A DNA stretch of 64,000 nt from Lujinxingiaceae bacterium (GTDB lineage: Bacteria > Myxococcota_A > Bradymonadia > Bradymonadales > Bradymonadaceae). Below, piece after piece: positions 1 through 8,716 of this stretch. Within the stretch, counting starts at the first letter, position 1. The number at the start of each line of letters is the position of its first letter. The notes beneath the pieces are model-generated. The model worked only from the letters and a program-made list of their open reading frames with translations. It searched no databases and had not been told where the DNA came from. The position numbers and the translations under genes are program-made. The stretch spans positions 1-64,000 of the forward strand of contig JACCWM010000070.1 of the NCBI GenBank assembly GCA_013697635.1. Reading direction: 5' to 3'.

Positions 1-361
1 GGGGTACGCACCGGGCAAGGATGCCCGAGGGTACTGACGCGGCGGGAATGTGCAGGCCGCACCACTTGTAAGACAAATTGCATGTGTATCAAAACTTTAC
101 AAACACACTTATTTTCAAGCACTTACAGGGCGCGCCGACATGCGGCCTGCGATACTCCCGAAAAAACGCACTTGTCGAGTGATTCTGCACACTTATTTTA
201 GTTCCCGCCAAACACGGAAGTTGGTGGCGCGCAAACTTGACAGCAGTGCTCGGCACTGAGACTTTCACGATCCGAAGGTTGATGGACGGTTTGCCCGCTG
301 TGGCCTGCTGATTCGAGCGAAAGCCTTCTCGCCACACAAACCAGGTTGTCATGGGATTGGT
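1..361. other. Intergenic region upstream of dnaJ, possible tail of an upstream gene
   Basis: No complete gene is convincing here. A plus-strand frame open from the left edge stops at a TGA at 35-37 (last residues GYAPGKDARGY); it could be the end of an upstream gene, but 11 codons prove nothing. The rest is less GC-rich than its surroundings. It holds an 11-base direct repeat, ACACTTATTTT, at 105-115 and 189-199, and the promoter-like site described separately. A 69-residue frame at 50-259 has no family resemblance and is treated as chance. Confidence 0.4.
237..258 (+). promoter_or_regulatory. Possible dnaJ promoter -35 box with overlapping inverted repeat
   Basis: TTGACA lies at 237-242. 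The inverted repeat CAGTGC-TCG-GCACTG follows at 244-258, filling the stretch where the -35/-10 spacer would be. The -10 position (around 260-265, GACTTT) is poor. A palindrome between -35 and -10 is a common operator arrangement, but the arms are not in the CIRCE order (GCACTC...GAGTGC), so HrcA control is not supported. Inference only. Confidence 0.3.
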
Positions 362-1486
362 ATGAGTAAGCGTGATTATTATGAAGTCCTCGAGGTAGCG
401 CGTACGGCCGACCAGCCGGAGCTCAAGAAGGCGTATCGCAAGCTCGCGATGCAATTTCACCCGGACCGCAATCCCGGCGACGATGTCGCCGAGGCTCGCT
501 TCAAAGAGGCGGCCGAGGCCTACGAGGTATTGAGCAACGCCGAGAAGCGCGCGCTCTACGATCGATTTGGCCACGAGGGCCTGCGCGGCGGTGGAGGCGG
601 TGGTGGCCATGCTGGCTTCTCGTCGATGGACGACATCTTCTCGCAATTTGGCGACATCTTTGGCGATATGTTCGGCTTTGGCGGAGGCGGCGGCGGTCGG
701 CGCGCCTCGGGCGGGCCGGCGCGCGGCGCCGATCTGCGCTACGACCTCGAGCTCAGCTTCGAGGAGTCGGCCTTTGGCACGGCGCGCACGATCAAGATTC
801 CGCGGCGCACCGAGTGTGTGACCTGCAGCGGCAGCGGCGCCAAGCCGGGCACCCAGCCGGTGACCTGTCAGATGTGCGCCGGGCGCGGCCAGATCCACCA
901 CTCCCAGGGCTTTTTCACGCTGAGCTCGACTTGTCCCCAGTGCCACGGCGCCGGCAAGCAGATCACGGATGCCTGCGAGACCTGCCATGGTCAGGGCGCC
1001 ACCCAGGAAGAAAAGGAGGTCAGCGTCAAGGTGCCCGCTGGCGTCGACACCGGCACTCGCCTTCGCCTTCGCGCGGAAGGACAGTCGGGCAGCCGGGGCG
1101 GGCCGCCGGGCGATCTCTACGTGTTTTTGTACGTGCAACCAAGCGATGTGTTCGAGCGCGACGGCGCCGACTTGCACATTCGCGCCGACATCCCCTTTGT
1201 TCAGGCCACTCTGGGCTGCGAGTTCGAGGTGCCCACCCTTGGCGAGAAGCACACGCTGGTGGTCAAGCCCGGCACCCAGCACGGCGACAAGCTCACGCTT
1301 CGCAACGAGGGCCTGGCGCGTCTGACCGGCTCGGGGCGCGGCGATTTGATCGTGCACATCGGCATCCTCATCCCCCAAAAGCTCACCACCGAGCAGCGCG
1401 AGATCCTCGAGCAGTTTGCCGAGGTCTCAGGCTTTGCCGTCAAGAAGAGCGGCTTTTTCGACAAGCTCAAAGAAAAAATCGGCTAA
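362..1486 (+). CDS. dnaJ: Chaperone protein DnaJ (Hsp40)
   Basis: Type I Hsp40 co-chaperone that delivers clients to DnaK and stimulates its ATPase. The 374-residue protein has the usual length and domain order. A J domain (about 1-70) carries the HPD motif at 33-35. A Gly/Phe-rich linker runs to about 115, then a zinc-binding region has four CxxCxGxG-type repeats (CVTCSGSG, CQMCAGRG, CPQCHGAG, CETCHGQG), followed by the C-terminal substrate-binding domain. Neither dnaK nor grpE is visible in the window; they may lie upstream. The sigma-factor gene follows 28 bases downstream on the same strand, so co-transcription is possible. Confidence 0.97.
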   Translation: MSKRDYYEVLEVARTADQPELKKAYRKLAMQFHPDRNPGDDVAEARFKEAAEAYEVLSNAEKRALYDRFGHEGLRGGGGGGGHAGFSSMDDIFSQFGDIFGDMFGFGGGGGGRRASGGPARGADLRYDLELSFEESAFGTARTIKIPRRTECVTCSGSGAKPGTQPVTCQMCAGRGQIHHSQGFFTLSSTCPQCHGAGKQITDACETCHGQGATQEEKEVSVKVPAGVDTGTRLRLRAEGQSGSRGGPPGDLYVFLYVQPSDVFERDGADLHIRADIPFVQATLGCEFEVPTLGEKHTLVVKPGTQHGDKLTLRNEGLARLTGSGRGDLIVHIGILIPQKLTTEQREILEQFAEVSGFAVKKSGFFDKLKEKIG

Positions 1487-1514
1487 AGCCGTGTGAGCAA
1501 AGGTCGAGCGGTTG

Positions 1515-2123
1515 ATGGCAAACACCAACACACCCACAAGCAATCTCGAAGATCTCGACGACATGATCCTCGTCGAGCGCGCCGTCGGGGGCGACTTCGA
1601 GGCCTTCACGCAGATCGTGGGCCGCTACCAGGACAAGGCCCACCGGCTGGCCTGGAGCATGATGCGCGACGAGTCCGAGGCCCAGGATGTCGTCCAGGAA
1701 GCCTTCTTGAACATCTATCGAAAGCTCGAGAGTTTTGAGGGCTCCTCGAAGCTCTCGAGCTGGATCTACCGCGTGGTGGTCAACGCGGCCTTGATGCGCC
1801 TGCGAAAGCGCTCGCGCCGAAAAGAGGTCGCCCTCGATGAGCTTTCGCCCTCGTTTGACGCCCAGGGCCACCACGAGCCGATCGCCCAGTGGCGAATCCG
1901 GGCCGACGAAGCCGCCCAGAACAGCGAGCTGCGCGAGCAGATCCTGGCCGCCATCGACGAGCTCGAACCCAAGTATCAGGCCGTCTTCGTGCTCAAAGAA
2001 GTCGAGGGTCTGAGCCTCGAGGAGATCGCTGAGATGCTCGATCTGAGCGTGCCGGCCGTCAAGAGCCGGCTGCACCGCGCGCGCCTGTTCTTGCGCACCT
2101 CGCTCGAGCGTTATTTGAGCTAG
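1515..2123 (+). CDS. RNA polymerase sigma factor, ECF (RpoE-like) family
   Basis: A 202-residue sigma-70 family protein of ECF architecture. Region 2 (about 20-95) contains the D-x-V-Q-E-A-F core-binding helix; region 4 (about 135-195) ends in a helix-turn-helix with the typical EEIAEMLDLSVPAVKSRL pattern. The ATG at 1515 is preferred; an in-frame TTG lies directly before it. No anti-sigma factor, zinc-binding or otherwise, is adjacent, because the next gene is convergent. Its TAG stop (2121-2123) interlocks with the opposite gene's stop (2120-2122) in a CTAG. Its signal and regulon cannot be told from sequence. Confidence 0.9.
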   Translation: MANTNTPTSNLEDLDDMILVERAVGGDFEAFTQIVGRYQDKAHRLAWSMMRDESEAQDVVQEAFLNIYRKLESFEGSSKLSSWIYRVVVNAALMRLRKRSRRKEVALDELSPSFDAQGHHEPIAQWRIRADEAAQNSELREQILAAIDELEPKYQAVFVLKEVEGLSLEEIAEMLDLSVPAVKSRLHRARLFLRTSLERYLS

Positions 2124-4960
2124 GGCGCCTTGAGCGCGCGATCGAGGCGCGAGCCACTCACACCAGCCTCTCGCCCCTTGTCAGCGTATCGGCGCGCATC
2201 GTCGTCGCGGCCGACCTCGCGAAGCTGGGCGATGATCTTGAGGTAGGCGTCGGGGCGTTGGCGGCCATCGAGGCGCAACAGCACGGCCCAGGCCGCCTCG
2301 GCGCCGCCCAGATCGCCCAGGCCGAGCTTGGCCTGGGAGAGCGCCAGATGGGACTGCGGATCAAAGGGGCGAATGTCGATCCAGCGCCGGGCGGCCAGCG
2401 CCGCCTCTGGCCAGTCTTTGGCCGCCAGCGCGGTGGCGGTGGCCTGGCGAGCGATCACAGGATCGTTTTGGTCGAGCTCGAAGACCCGGCGTGCGGCGCG
2501 CTCGCCGAGCGCTGTGTCCTTTTGAAGCTGGGCCACGCGCACGAGCAGCTGCCAGGCTTCATAACCGTTTGGAAACAGCTCGGTGGCCGCCCCGAGGTGC
2601 ACTTGAGCGGACATGTTGTCCTCGGCCATGATCGCTGCGCGCCCAAGCAACAGGCGCAGATCGTAGCCGTCACGTTTGGCATCGAGCACGGCCACGCCAT
2701 AGGTGTAGGCGTCTCGAACCCGGTCGGTCCACAGCAGCACGTGTGCGCCCAGAAAGCGGATCGTGGGGTCGTCCTTGTCCTTTTGTACGGCGGTCTCCAG
2801 CGCCTTCAAGGCAGCCGGCTTTTCGCCGGCGCGCACATGGGCGACCGCCAGATGCGCCCAACCCAGGGCATCGTCAGGGGCCAGGCGCACCTGCTCTTGG
2901 AGCGAGGCCACGTCGCCTATCTGGGCCATGTCGGGGTTGAGCTGGCGTCGAAAGCCCATCATGCGGCGCTCGAGCCAGACGCGAAAGCCCTGGTCAAAGG
3001 CCTGGGGCGTCTGTCCCAACACCTGCTCGAAGGCGGCCGTGGTGTCGAGACGATCGCGATAGGCGCGCAGGATCTTGACGATCGCCTCGAATCCATGGGT
3101 TTCGGCGATGTAGTGGATCGCCAGGCTCGCCAGTTGGTAGGCCACGACCACGTCTTGCATGCTCTTGGCGTGTGTAAAACCCTTGTTGAAATCGACCACG
3201 CTCGCCAGCGTGCCGCCAAAGAGCACGGCGGCGATCTCGCGGTCGTAGTAGCGATTCCAGGCCTCGTCCTTGACGTTGGTCTCGTACTCGGCCAGACCCT
3301 CGGTAAACCAGCGGGGAACGCGCGAGCCGGCGAGCTGGATGTGGTAGACGTGGGCCATCTCGTGCCAGATCACCTGGCGCCAGTTGAAGTTGCCCTCGCT
3401 CGGGCTGCGGCTCAAGACCACCTTGCCAAAGCAGATGCCATGGGGGCTGATGTTGGGCAGGCCCACGCTGCGAACGGCAAAGCTCGTCGGCTCGTGGTAA
3501 ATCTCGACGGCCAGATAATCGTCGGGCTTGAAGCCATACTTTTTGTCGAAGAGAACCATCGACGCTTTGACCACCGGATCGACGAGCGCCTCGATCGCCT
3601 CGTACTGCGACTTGTGCGCGCGAAGCTGATAGCGCTCCATCTCGGTGAAGACAAAGTCGGGCATGACCTTCTCGTAGAACTCCAACATGTTGTAGGCGCG
3701 AACGTTGTACGAGTCGGCCGCAAAGGCCAGCCTCAGCACGTCGAGCGCCTCGTCCTCTTTGCCGATGCGCGAGAGCCCGATGCCCAGGCCCAGCAAGGCC
3801 TCGGCATCGCCCTCGTCGAGCAGCAGCGCCTCGCGATAGAGCGCGACGGCCTCCTCGTAGCGGTGCACGAGCAGCCCGTAGCGCGCCGTCTCGGTGAGCA
3901 GGCGCGCGTAATCGGGGCGCAGCGCCAGCACCTCGGCGCGCGTCTTCTCAAAGGCCGCCAGGTCATCGGACAAATAATGGCAGGCGGCGACAATCGTCTT
4001 GGCGCCAAGATGGCCGGGGTATTTGCTCAGCACAGTGTTTGCGCTGGCCAGCGCGGAGGTGCAATCGCCGTCGTAGATGGCCAATTCGGCGCGCGCTAAG
4101 AGCGCGGGCGGATGATGGCGAGCGACGCGTTGGGCGCGGTCGAGGTAGCCGTGCATCTTGTCGAACTGATTGCTCGTCGTCATCTCCAGGCGCGCCAGAG
4201 CCACGAGCGCGTCGGGGTGGTGCGCATTGATCTTGAGCGCCGCCTCGAAGGCTTCCTCGGCGTCGGTGGCGTTGTACTTGGACAAGAACAGCTCGCCCTG
4301 GGCGACAATTGCCTCGGTGTTGGTCGGGTCGAGGCGAATCGCGCGCTCAAAGGCGTAGTTCGCATCGCTGAAGCCGCCGAGCAGCACCATAGCGCGGCCA
4401 AGATGGGTGAGATCGCTCGAGGTCTTGATCAGGGCGTTGTTAAACGAGCTTTGAAAACCCTCGAGGATCACTTCAGCTTCGCGCCGGCGGCCGCGCTCAA
4501 TGAGCAGCTCGCCGAGCTCGACGCGCGCGCCGTAGGCCGCCGAGCTTTGCGCGAGCACGCGCCTCAAGCGCTGCTCGGCCTGATCGCGCTCTCCTCGGGC
4601 GCGCTCCAGGCGAGCCAGAAACACCTCGGCCTCGTTTTGCTGGGCAGGCGATGTGGCGCTGGCCAGCGCGGCCGTGGCGAAGTTCTGGGCCTGGCCGTGG
4701 GCGCCGTCGTAGATCGCGAGCTGAGCACGGATGAGCAGCGAGGCCGTGTCGTCGTGGCGAAGCGCCATCTGGCGCGCCTGATCGTAGGCACCGCGCGACC
4801 ACAGGCCTTGGAGGCTGCTGTCCTGGGGCGGCGCGTCGACGCCTTGTAGCATTTGAGATGAGCCCTGCTGGGCGCCGAGCAGCATCGAGACGAGCACCAA
4901 CGCGGCGGCTAATTGGCCATGGCCACGCCCGCTACCTGTCGACGAACGCTTTGCAAACAT
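2120..4960 (-). CDS. Exported TPR protein with peptidase-MA-like (HExxH) domain
   Basis: A 946-residue protein with an N-terminal signal peptide (hydrophobic stretch after a basic start). Many TPR-like helical repeats flank a central zincin domain carrying HEMAH at about 533-537, followed by WFTEGLAEYE, in which the Glu could be the third zinc ligand. This matches peptidase MA-like gluzincins found in large TPR proteins of Deltaproteobacteria. It is probably periplasmic; its substrate is unknown. The ATG at 4960 is chosen over a TTG three codons upstream. It lies downstream of the NTF2-like lipoprotein gene (30 bases apart) and probably shares its transcript. Confidence 0.8.
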   Translation of the reverse strand: MFAKRSSTGSGRGHGQLAAALVLVSMLLGAQQGSSQMLQGVDAPPQDSSLQGLWSRGAYDQARQMALRHDDTASLLIRAQLAIYDGAHGQAQNFATAALASATSPAQQNEAEVFLARLERARGERDQAEQRLRRVLAQSSAAYGARVELGELLIERGRRREAEVILEGFQSSFNNALIKTSSDLTHLGRAMVLLGGFSDANYAFERAIRLDPTNTEAIVAQGELFLSKYNATDAEEAFEAALKINAHHPDALVALARLEMTTSNQFDKMHGYLDRAQRVARHHPPALLARAELAIYDGDCTSALASANTVLSKYPGHLGAKTIVAACHYLSDDLAAFEKTRAEVLALRPDYARLLTETARYGLLVHRYEEAVALYREALLLDEGDAEALLGLGIGLSRIGKEDEALDVLRLAFAADSYNVRAYNMLEFYEKVMPDFVFTEMERYQLRAHKSQYEAIEALVDPVVKASMVLFDKKYGFKPDDYLAVEIYHEPTSFAVRSVGLPNISPHGICFGKVVLSRSPSEGNFNWRQVIWHEMAHVYHIQLAGSRVPRWFTEGLAEYETNVKDEAWNRYYDREIAAVLFGGTLASVVDFNKGFTHAKSMQDVVVAYQLASLAIHYIAETHGFEAIVKILRAYRDRLDTTAAFEQVLGQTPQAFDQGFRVWLERRMMGFRRQLNPDMAQIGDVASLQEQVRLAPDDALGWAHLAVAHVRAGEKPAALKALETAVQKDKDDPTIRFLGAHVLLWTDRVRDAYTYGVAVLDAKRDGYDLRLLLGRAAIMAEDNMSAQVHLGAATELFPNGYEAWQLLVRVAQLQKDTALGERAARRVFELDQNDPVIARQATATALAAKDWPEAALAARRWIDIRPFDPQSHLALSQAKLGLGDLGGAEAAWAVLLRLDGRQRPDAYLKIIAQLREVGRDDDARRYADKGREAGVSGSRLDRALKAP

Positions 4961-4990
4961 GGCGGCCAACCTGGGCGCAAGGATCGGTAA

Positions 4991-5521
4991 TTAGAGTCCG
5001 CTGACGATGCGCCAGAGGTCGCCCTCTCGGGCCATCTGAAGGCGGTTGACCTCGACGCCGGCATCCCAGGTCGTCTCGTCGCCCACCTTGTACTGGTAGG
5101 CGTACTCGTATTCGTAGTCGACATGGGCACGCAGCGTGGTGATCACCACATCCTTGACCACGACCTTGTATTGAATCGTCTCGGCGTGGCGCGCCATGAC
5201 CTCAAAGGCCTCACGCAGCTCGGTCAAGCCGTAGTCGTCGGCCGTGGTGTGGGTGGTGCCGGCATTGTCGTAGTAGTCTTGGGAGACCAGCCGATTGAGC
5301 GCGCCAAAGTCCTTTCGCACCAGCGCCTGCCGGTACTGAGCGAGCACGTCGAGCACCTGGCGCGCCTCGAGCGTGTCCAGGATGCGCGCCTCGTCGTCGA
5401 CACGAAACGCCGGATCATCGGGGTAGAGGTCGTCTGCGCGGATATGGTTTGGCGAGCACGCCGTCGTGGCGAAAATCGACAATAGAATCGTCAGGCCCAG
5501 CAGGAATCGTACCGATGACAT
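4991..5521 (-). CDS. Putative lipoprotein with SnoaL/NTF2-like fold
   Basis: A 176-residue protein. A short basic start and hydrophobic segment lead to a probable lipobox ending in Cys22. The rest resembles the SnoaL/DUF4440 type of NTF2-like domain: an early helix (VLAQYRQALVRKDFGALNRLVS), later beta strands and a conserved W near the end (GDLWRI). Such domains bind small ligands or act as accessory domains; no catalytic assignment is possible. ATG 5521 is preceded by TAAGG and is preferred to the adjacent TTG. The gene precedes the TPR/zincin gene on the same strand. Confidence 0.65.
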   Translation of the reverse strand: MSSVRFLLGLTILLSIFATTACSPNHIRADDLYPDDPAFRVDDEARILDTLEARQVLDVLAQYRQALVRKDFGALNRLVSQDYYDNAGTTHTTADDYGLTELREAFEVMARHAETIQYKVVVKDVVITTLRAHVDYEYEYAYQYKVGDETTWDAGVEVNRLQMAREGDLWRIVSGL

Positions 5522-5657
5522 CAAACCTTAACTCCATGAACGCGTACCTGCCATGTGCCACGACAGATCAGATCTTGTGGGTCCTACTACTCGACGGAAC
5601 AAACAACAGACAAGCTTTAGAATTCTTCACCCGGTCGTCGTGCACTAGCGACTAAAC

Positions 5658-5673
5658 GTCAGCGCGCGCTGAC
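5658..5673. repeat. Perfect 16-bp palindrome across a stop codon
   Basis: GTCAGCGC-GCGCTGAC is self-complementary and spans the TGA of the 773-residue membrane-protein gene (stop at 5659-5661, minus strand). It could form a terminator-like or RNA-stabilising hairpin, but it lacks a following T-run, so its function is open. Confidence 0.35.
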
Positions 5674-7980
5674 ACTATTCCTGCGCTTCCACGCGATGCG
5701 ATCGAGCCACTCGACGGCCTCCACGCTGTATCGGCTCATCGGCAACATCGCGAGCTCCTCGACAAGGCTCTGGGCTTGTTCGAGTCGGCCGGCGAAAAAG
5801 TAGCACTGAGCTAACACTCGGCGAGCCTCGGCGTCCAGCACTTCCGAGCCCATGCGCCCGACCACGGCCTCCAAATAGGGCAGCGCGTGCTCCCATTTTT
5901 GCGAGATCCACAGCCGTCGCCCGACCAGATAGGCCGCGATCGGGTTCTCGGGCTCGCGGCTCAACCACTCCATGGCAAAAAACATCGTGATCTCACCGCC
6001 CCCGCGCCCGATCAGGTGCTCGTAGGCCAGCGTGCGCGTCACCGCGTCATCGACCGTCACCGTCGCCCTTTTGACGCGCAGGCTGCGCTCCAAATCGGCA
6101 GGTACCCCGACCTCTAAACAAGAGCTGTAGGCTGTGGCCGCGGCGTCGAACTCACCCAGATGCCACTGCAGATCGCCGACCATGGCGAGCAGCTCGGCCT
6201 CCTGGACGCGTCCAAGCTCGCCGGAGCGAAGCGCCTCGAGCACAGCGAGGGCAGCCTCATAGTCGCGCGCGCTCTGCAGCACGCGCGCATACTCGACACG
6301 GTAGGCGGCGTTGCCGGCGTCAAAGCTGATGATGCGCTCAAAGATCGCGCGCGCGCCAAACACGTCGCCACGGGCCACCGCCTCGTTGGCCTGGCGGCGA
6401 AGCTCGGCGATCGTGCGTGCGCACACCTTGGCAAAAATGCTTGGCCGGTCAAAGAGATAGCGCGCCATCTCTATCTGATCATCACTGATCGTCATCTGGT
6501 CGAGATAGGCCTCCCACTCGCTGACGAGCGTGTCGGTGGATTTGCCATAGGCGCGCTGAAAGTCACCCTTGGCGTAGGCCTGCTTGAAGACGGCGATACC
6601 GTAGGTGTCGATCAAAAAGCGCACGAATGAGCCCATCAGCACATAGGCGCGCCCGGAGGCCTGCGTCCAAAAGCCCGTCGCGCCTACCAGGCCGCGGATG
6701 TTTGGCGCGAGCTCGGCGCGTCGAAGCGCGGCGCCCGTCTCATGGGGCGTAAGCTCGCCGACGGGCCAATCGGCGGCCGTGGCGATACCCTCGACCAGTC
6801 CCATATTGACGCCCACGCCGCGCTGCATGCTCAGGCGAAGCGGCCCCGAGCCGAAGGGCTCGGTAAAGATGTGGGCGAGCTCGTGGGTGAGCATGCTGTC
6901 GCCATAGCCTCGCCACATGATGTGCATCTCGTGCAGCCACAGCTTGGCGATCAGGGTGTTGCGCGCGCCCATCAACTGCCCCTTCGCTTCGCGATCGGGG
7001 TAGATGAAGCTCTTGATCTTGGTGTTACCGGCGAAGCTTATCGGATCGGACTCGAAAAAAGTGCTGAGCTGCGCATAGCGGTACTCGTGATCCTCGGCGA
7101 TCAGCCCGATCTGGTCGATAAAGGGATCGCGGGCCGGATAATAAATGATGAAGTGTTCGGTCTCGACCATGCCGCCCAGCTCGCCCATGATGAAGCCGCG
7201 GTCGATGTCGATGCCGGCGCGCTGGCGAAACCCCCAGCCCAGCGCAAAGACGAGGGTCAGCACGAGCGCCCAAAGCGCCGGGGCGCGCGTCGGGCGCCCA
7301 AGTTTGCGCACCCAGAGTGTCTCCAATGAGATCAGAACGCTGCCGACGAGCAAGATGTTGAGCGCGCGGTACCAGATCAGGCTCGTCGGTACGGCCATGG
7401 CCTCGTCGTAGATCGAGCCGCCAAAGTATCCGATCAGCCACTGGTGGCCGACGATCGGCGGCTCGAGGGCGAGCAACAGGCCAAACCACAGCGCGCTGAC
7501 CAGAGGAATCCCAAAGGCTATCGTGCGCGCAAGCCAGCGGCGCCTGGGCGAGCACACCAGCGCAACCCACGCGCCCGTCTGGCCGACCAAGATCGAAAAC
7601 GTCGGGATTAACAGCCAAAACCCTACGCCCGAGGCCAGATCACAATTGGCAACCCGCAGCGCGTTGAGCAGCAAAATCGCAAAGGGCAAGACAAGCAGCG
7701 CCAGATTGTGCGCATACCGCCGCGCAAAATCTCGCGCCGGTGAGCCTTCGCGCTCAACGTCGAGCGGCAATGCGAAGGCGCCGATGCGCTGGGCGTGCAG
7801 CGTCAAGCCGGTCGCCAAAAGCCCGAGCGTCACGCCAAAAAATGCCGCCGATTCGTAGCCCAGGATGTTGAACAGCGGCACAAAACAGAGCGCGCCGCCC
7901 GTCAGTGCCACAAGCGCAAAGCAAATCCGATAGGTCCACGTCGGCAACAAGCTCCTGGCGATGTCGATCAGCTTTGCCAT
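5659..7980 (-). CDS. Membrane protein with HELAH zincin domain and TPR tail
   Basis: A 773-residue protein. About seven hydrophobic segments occupy the first 260 residues. An extracytoplasmic domain follows with HELAH at about 366-370 and a downstream EGIATAADW that may supply the third zinc ligand. TPR-like repeats occupy roughly 530-770. It looks like a membrane-anchored member of the same peptidase-MA-like group as the gene at 2120-4960, so two such proteins sit within 4 kb. It directly follows the DUF192 gene (that stop ends at 7981, this ATG starts at 7980), which indicates a shared transcript and translational coupling. The substrate is unknown. Confidence 0.75.
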   Translation of the reverse strand: MAKLIDIARSLLPTWTYRICFALVALTGGALCFVPLFNILGYESAAFFGVTLGLLATGLTLHAQRIGAFALPLDVEREGSPARDFARRYAHNLALLVLPFAILLLNALRVANCDLASGVGFWLLIPTFSILVGQTGAWVALVCSPRRRWLARTIAFGIPLVSALWFGLLLALEPPIVGHQWLIGYFGGSIYDEAMAVPTSLIWYRALNILLVGSVLISLETLWVRKLGRPTRAPALWALVLTLVFALGWGFRQRAGIDIDRGFIMGELGGMVETEHFIIYYPARDPFIDQIGLIAEDHEYRYAQLSTFFESDPISFAGNTKIKSFIYPDREAKGQLMGARNTLIAKLWLHEMHIMWRGYGDSMLTHELAHIFTEPFGSGPLRLSMQRGVGVNMGLVEGIATAADWPVGELTPHETGAALRRAELAPNIRGLVGATGFWTQASGRAYVLMGSFVRFLIDTYGIAVFKQAYAKGDFQRAYGKSTDTLVSEWEAYLDQMTISDDQIEMARYLFDRPSIFAKVCARTIAELRRQANEAVARGDVFGARAIFERIISFDAGNAAYRVEYARVLQSARDYEAALAVLEALRSGELGRVQEAELLAMVGDLQWHLGEFDAAATAYSSCLEVGVPADLERSLRVKRATVTVDDAVTRTLAYEHLIGRGGGEITMFFAMEWLSREPENPIAAYLVGRRLWISQKWEHALPYLEAVVGRMGSEVLDAEARRVLAQCYFFAGRLEQAQSLVEELAMLPMSRYSVEAVEWLDRIAWKRRNSVSAR

Positions 7981-8688
7981 CTATGGAGCTTCGACAGGCG
8001 GCGGAGCGTGGGCCGGATCGACGTTCTTGATGCTCATCCACACGCCCTTGACGATGCCCTCACGTGCGGCGGTGCCAGCGTTGAGCTCGAAGACAAAGCG
8101 CGACTCGCCGTCCACTTCGCGCCGGTCGAGCGTCAGCGGCTCGGCCGCCTCGACCACGCCGATCACTTCACCGGAGGAGTGAATGAACACCATGTCGAGC
8201 GAAATCAGGGTGTTCTTCATCCAGAAGGTCAGATGGTCGTCGCTCGGATAGACGAACAACATGCCCCAGTCGGGCTGCATACTGCGGCGAAACATCAACC
8301 CGCGCTGTTGCTCCTGGGCGGAGATGGCCATCTCGGCGTAGAACCTGGTGATTTGTTTGGAATCGGGGGCGCGCGCGGCGCGAAATAGCACAACCGGCGT
8401 ACTTTGCGCGTCGTGCTCGCCAGAGACCGCTGGTGGCACGGTGCAACTCCCTTGAATGCAGCGAAGATAGCCCGAGCACTGGGCATCTTGGGTACAGGAC
8501 TTGGACGGCTCTTCAGCCTTGGATGGCTGCTCGGCCCCGGCCGGCTCGAGCGCCGGTTGGGCGACGGGAGGGCGCTCGACGCCGACCGCCTCGGTGGCCG
8601 GGCGGTTGCGCTCGCAGCCAAAGGAGCAGACCAACAGCGACAAGAGCAGTCCCAACCCGCTTACTAGAGGTCGCCTCGTGTGATTCAT
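7981..8688 (-). CDS. DUF192 family lipoprotein
   Basis: A 235-residue protein. A hydrophobic leader ends at a probable lipidation Cys (Cys25), then a Pro/Glu/Ala-rich linker and a small Cys pair region (CTQDAQCSGYLRCIQGSC). The DUF192 domain occupies about 115-235, with the family hallmarks RGLMFR, GMLFVYP and FWMKNT-x-I-x-LDMVFI. DUF192 proteins are secreted or periplasmic beta-barrel-like proteins of unsettled function. The start has AGAAGG upstream. It sits between the HEAT-repeat gene (28-base gap) and the membrane zincin gene (no gap), forming a three-gene unit. Confidence 0.85.
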   Translation of the reverse strand: MNHTRRPLVSGLGLLLSLLVCSFGCERNRPATEAVGVERPPVAQPALEPAGAEQPSKAEEPSKSCTQDAQCSGYLRCIQGSCTVPPAVSGEHDAQSTPVVLFRAARAPDSKQITRFYAEMAISAQEQQRGLMFRRSMQPDWGMLFVYPSDDHLTFWMKNTLISLDMVFIHSSGEVIGVVEAAEPLTLDRREVDGESRFVFELNAGTAAREGIVKGVWMSIKNVDPAHAPPPVEAP

Positions 8689-8716
8689 GGTCGCCTTCTG
8701 GCTGCGATCTCAGCAC

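Noticed and set aside
244-258. CIRCE element (HrcA operator) before dnaJ
   Set aside because: The half-sites are in the reverse order and the spacer is 3 rather than 9 bases.
50-259. 69-residue frame upstream of dnaJ
   Set aside because: No ribosome binding site, no recognisable fold, and it covers the AT-richer control region.
2258-4099. 613-residue plus-strand frame
   Set aside because: Shadow of the TPR/zincin gene on the minus strand, which has a signal peptide and the HEMAH motif.
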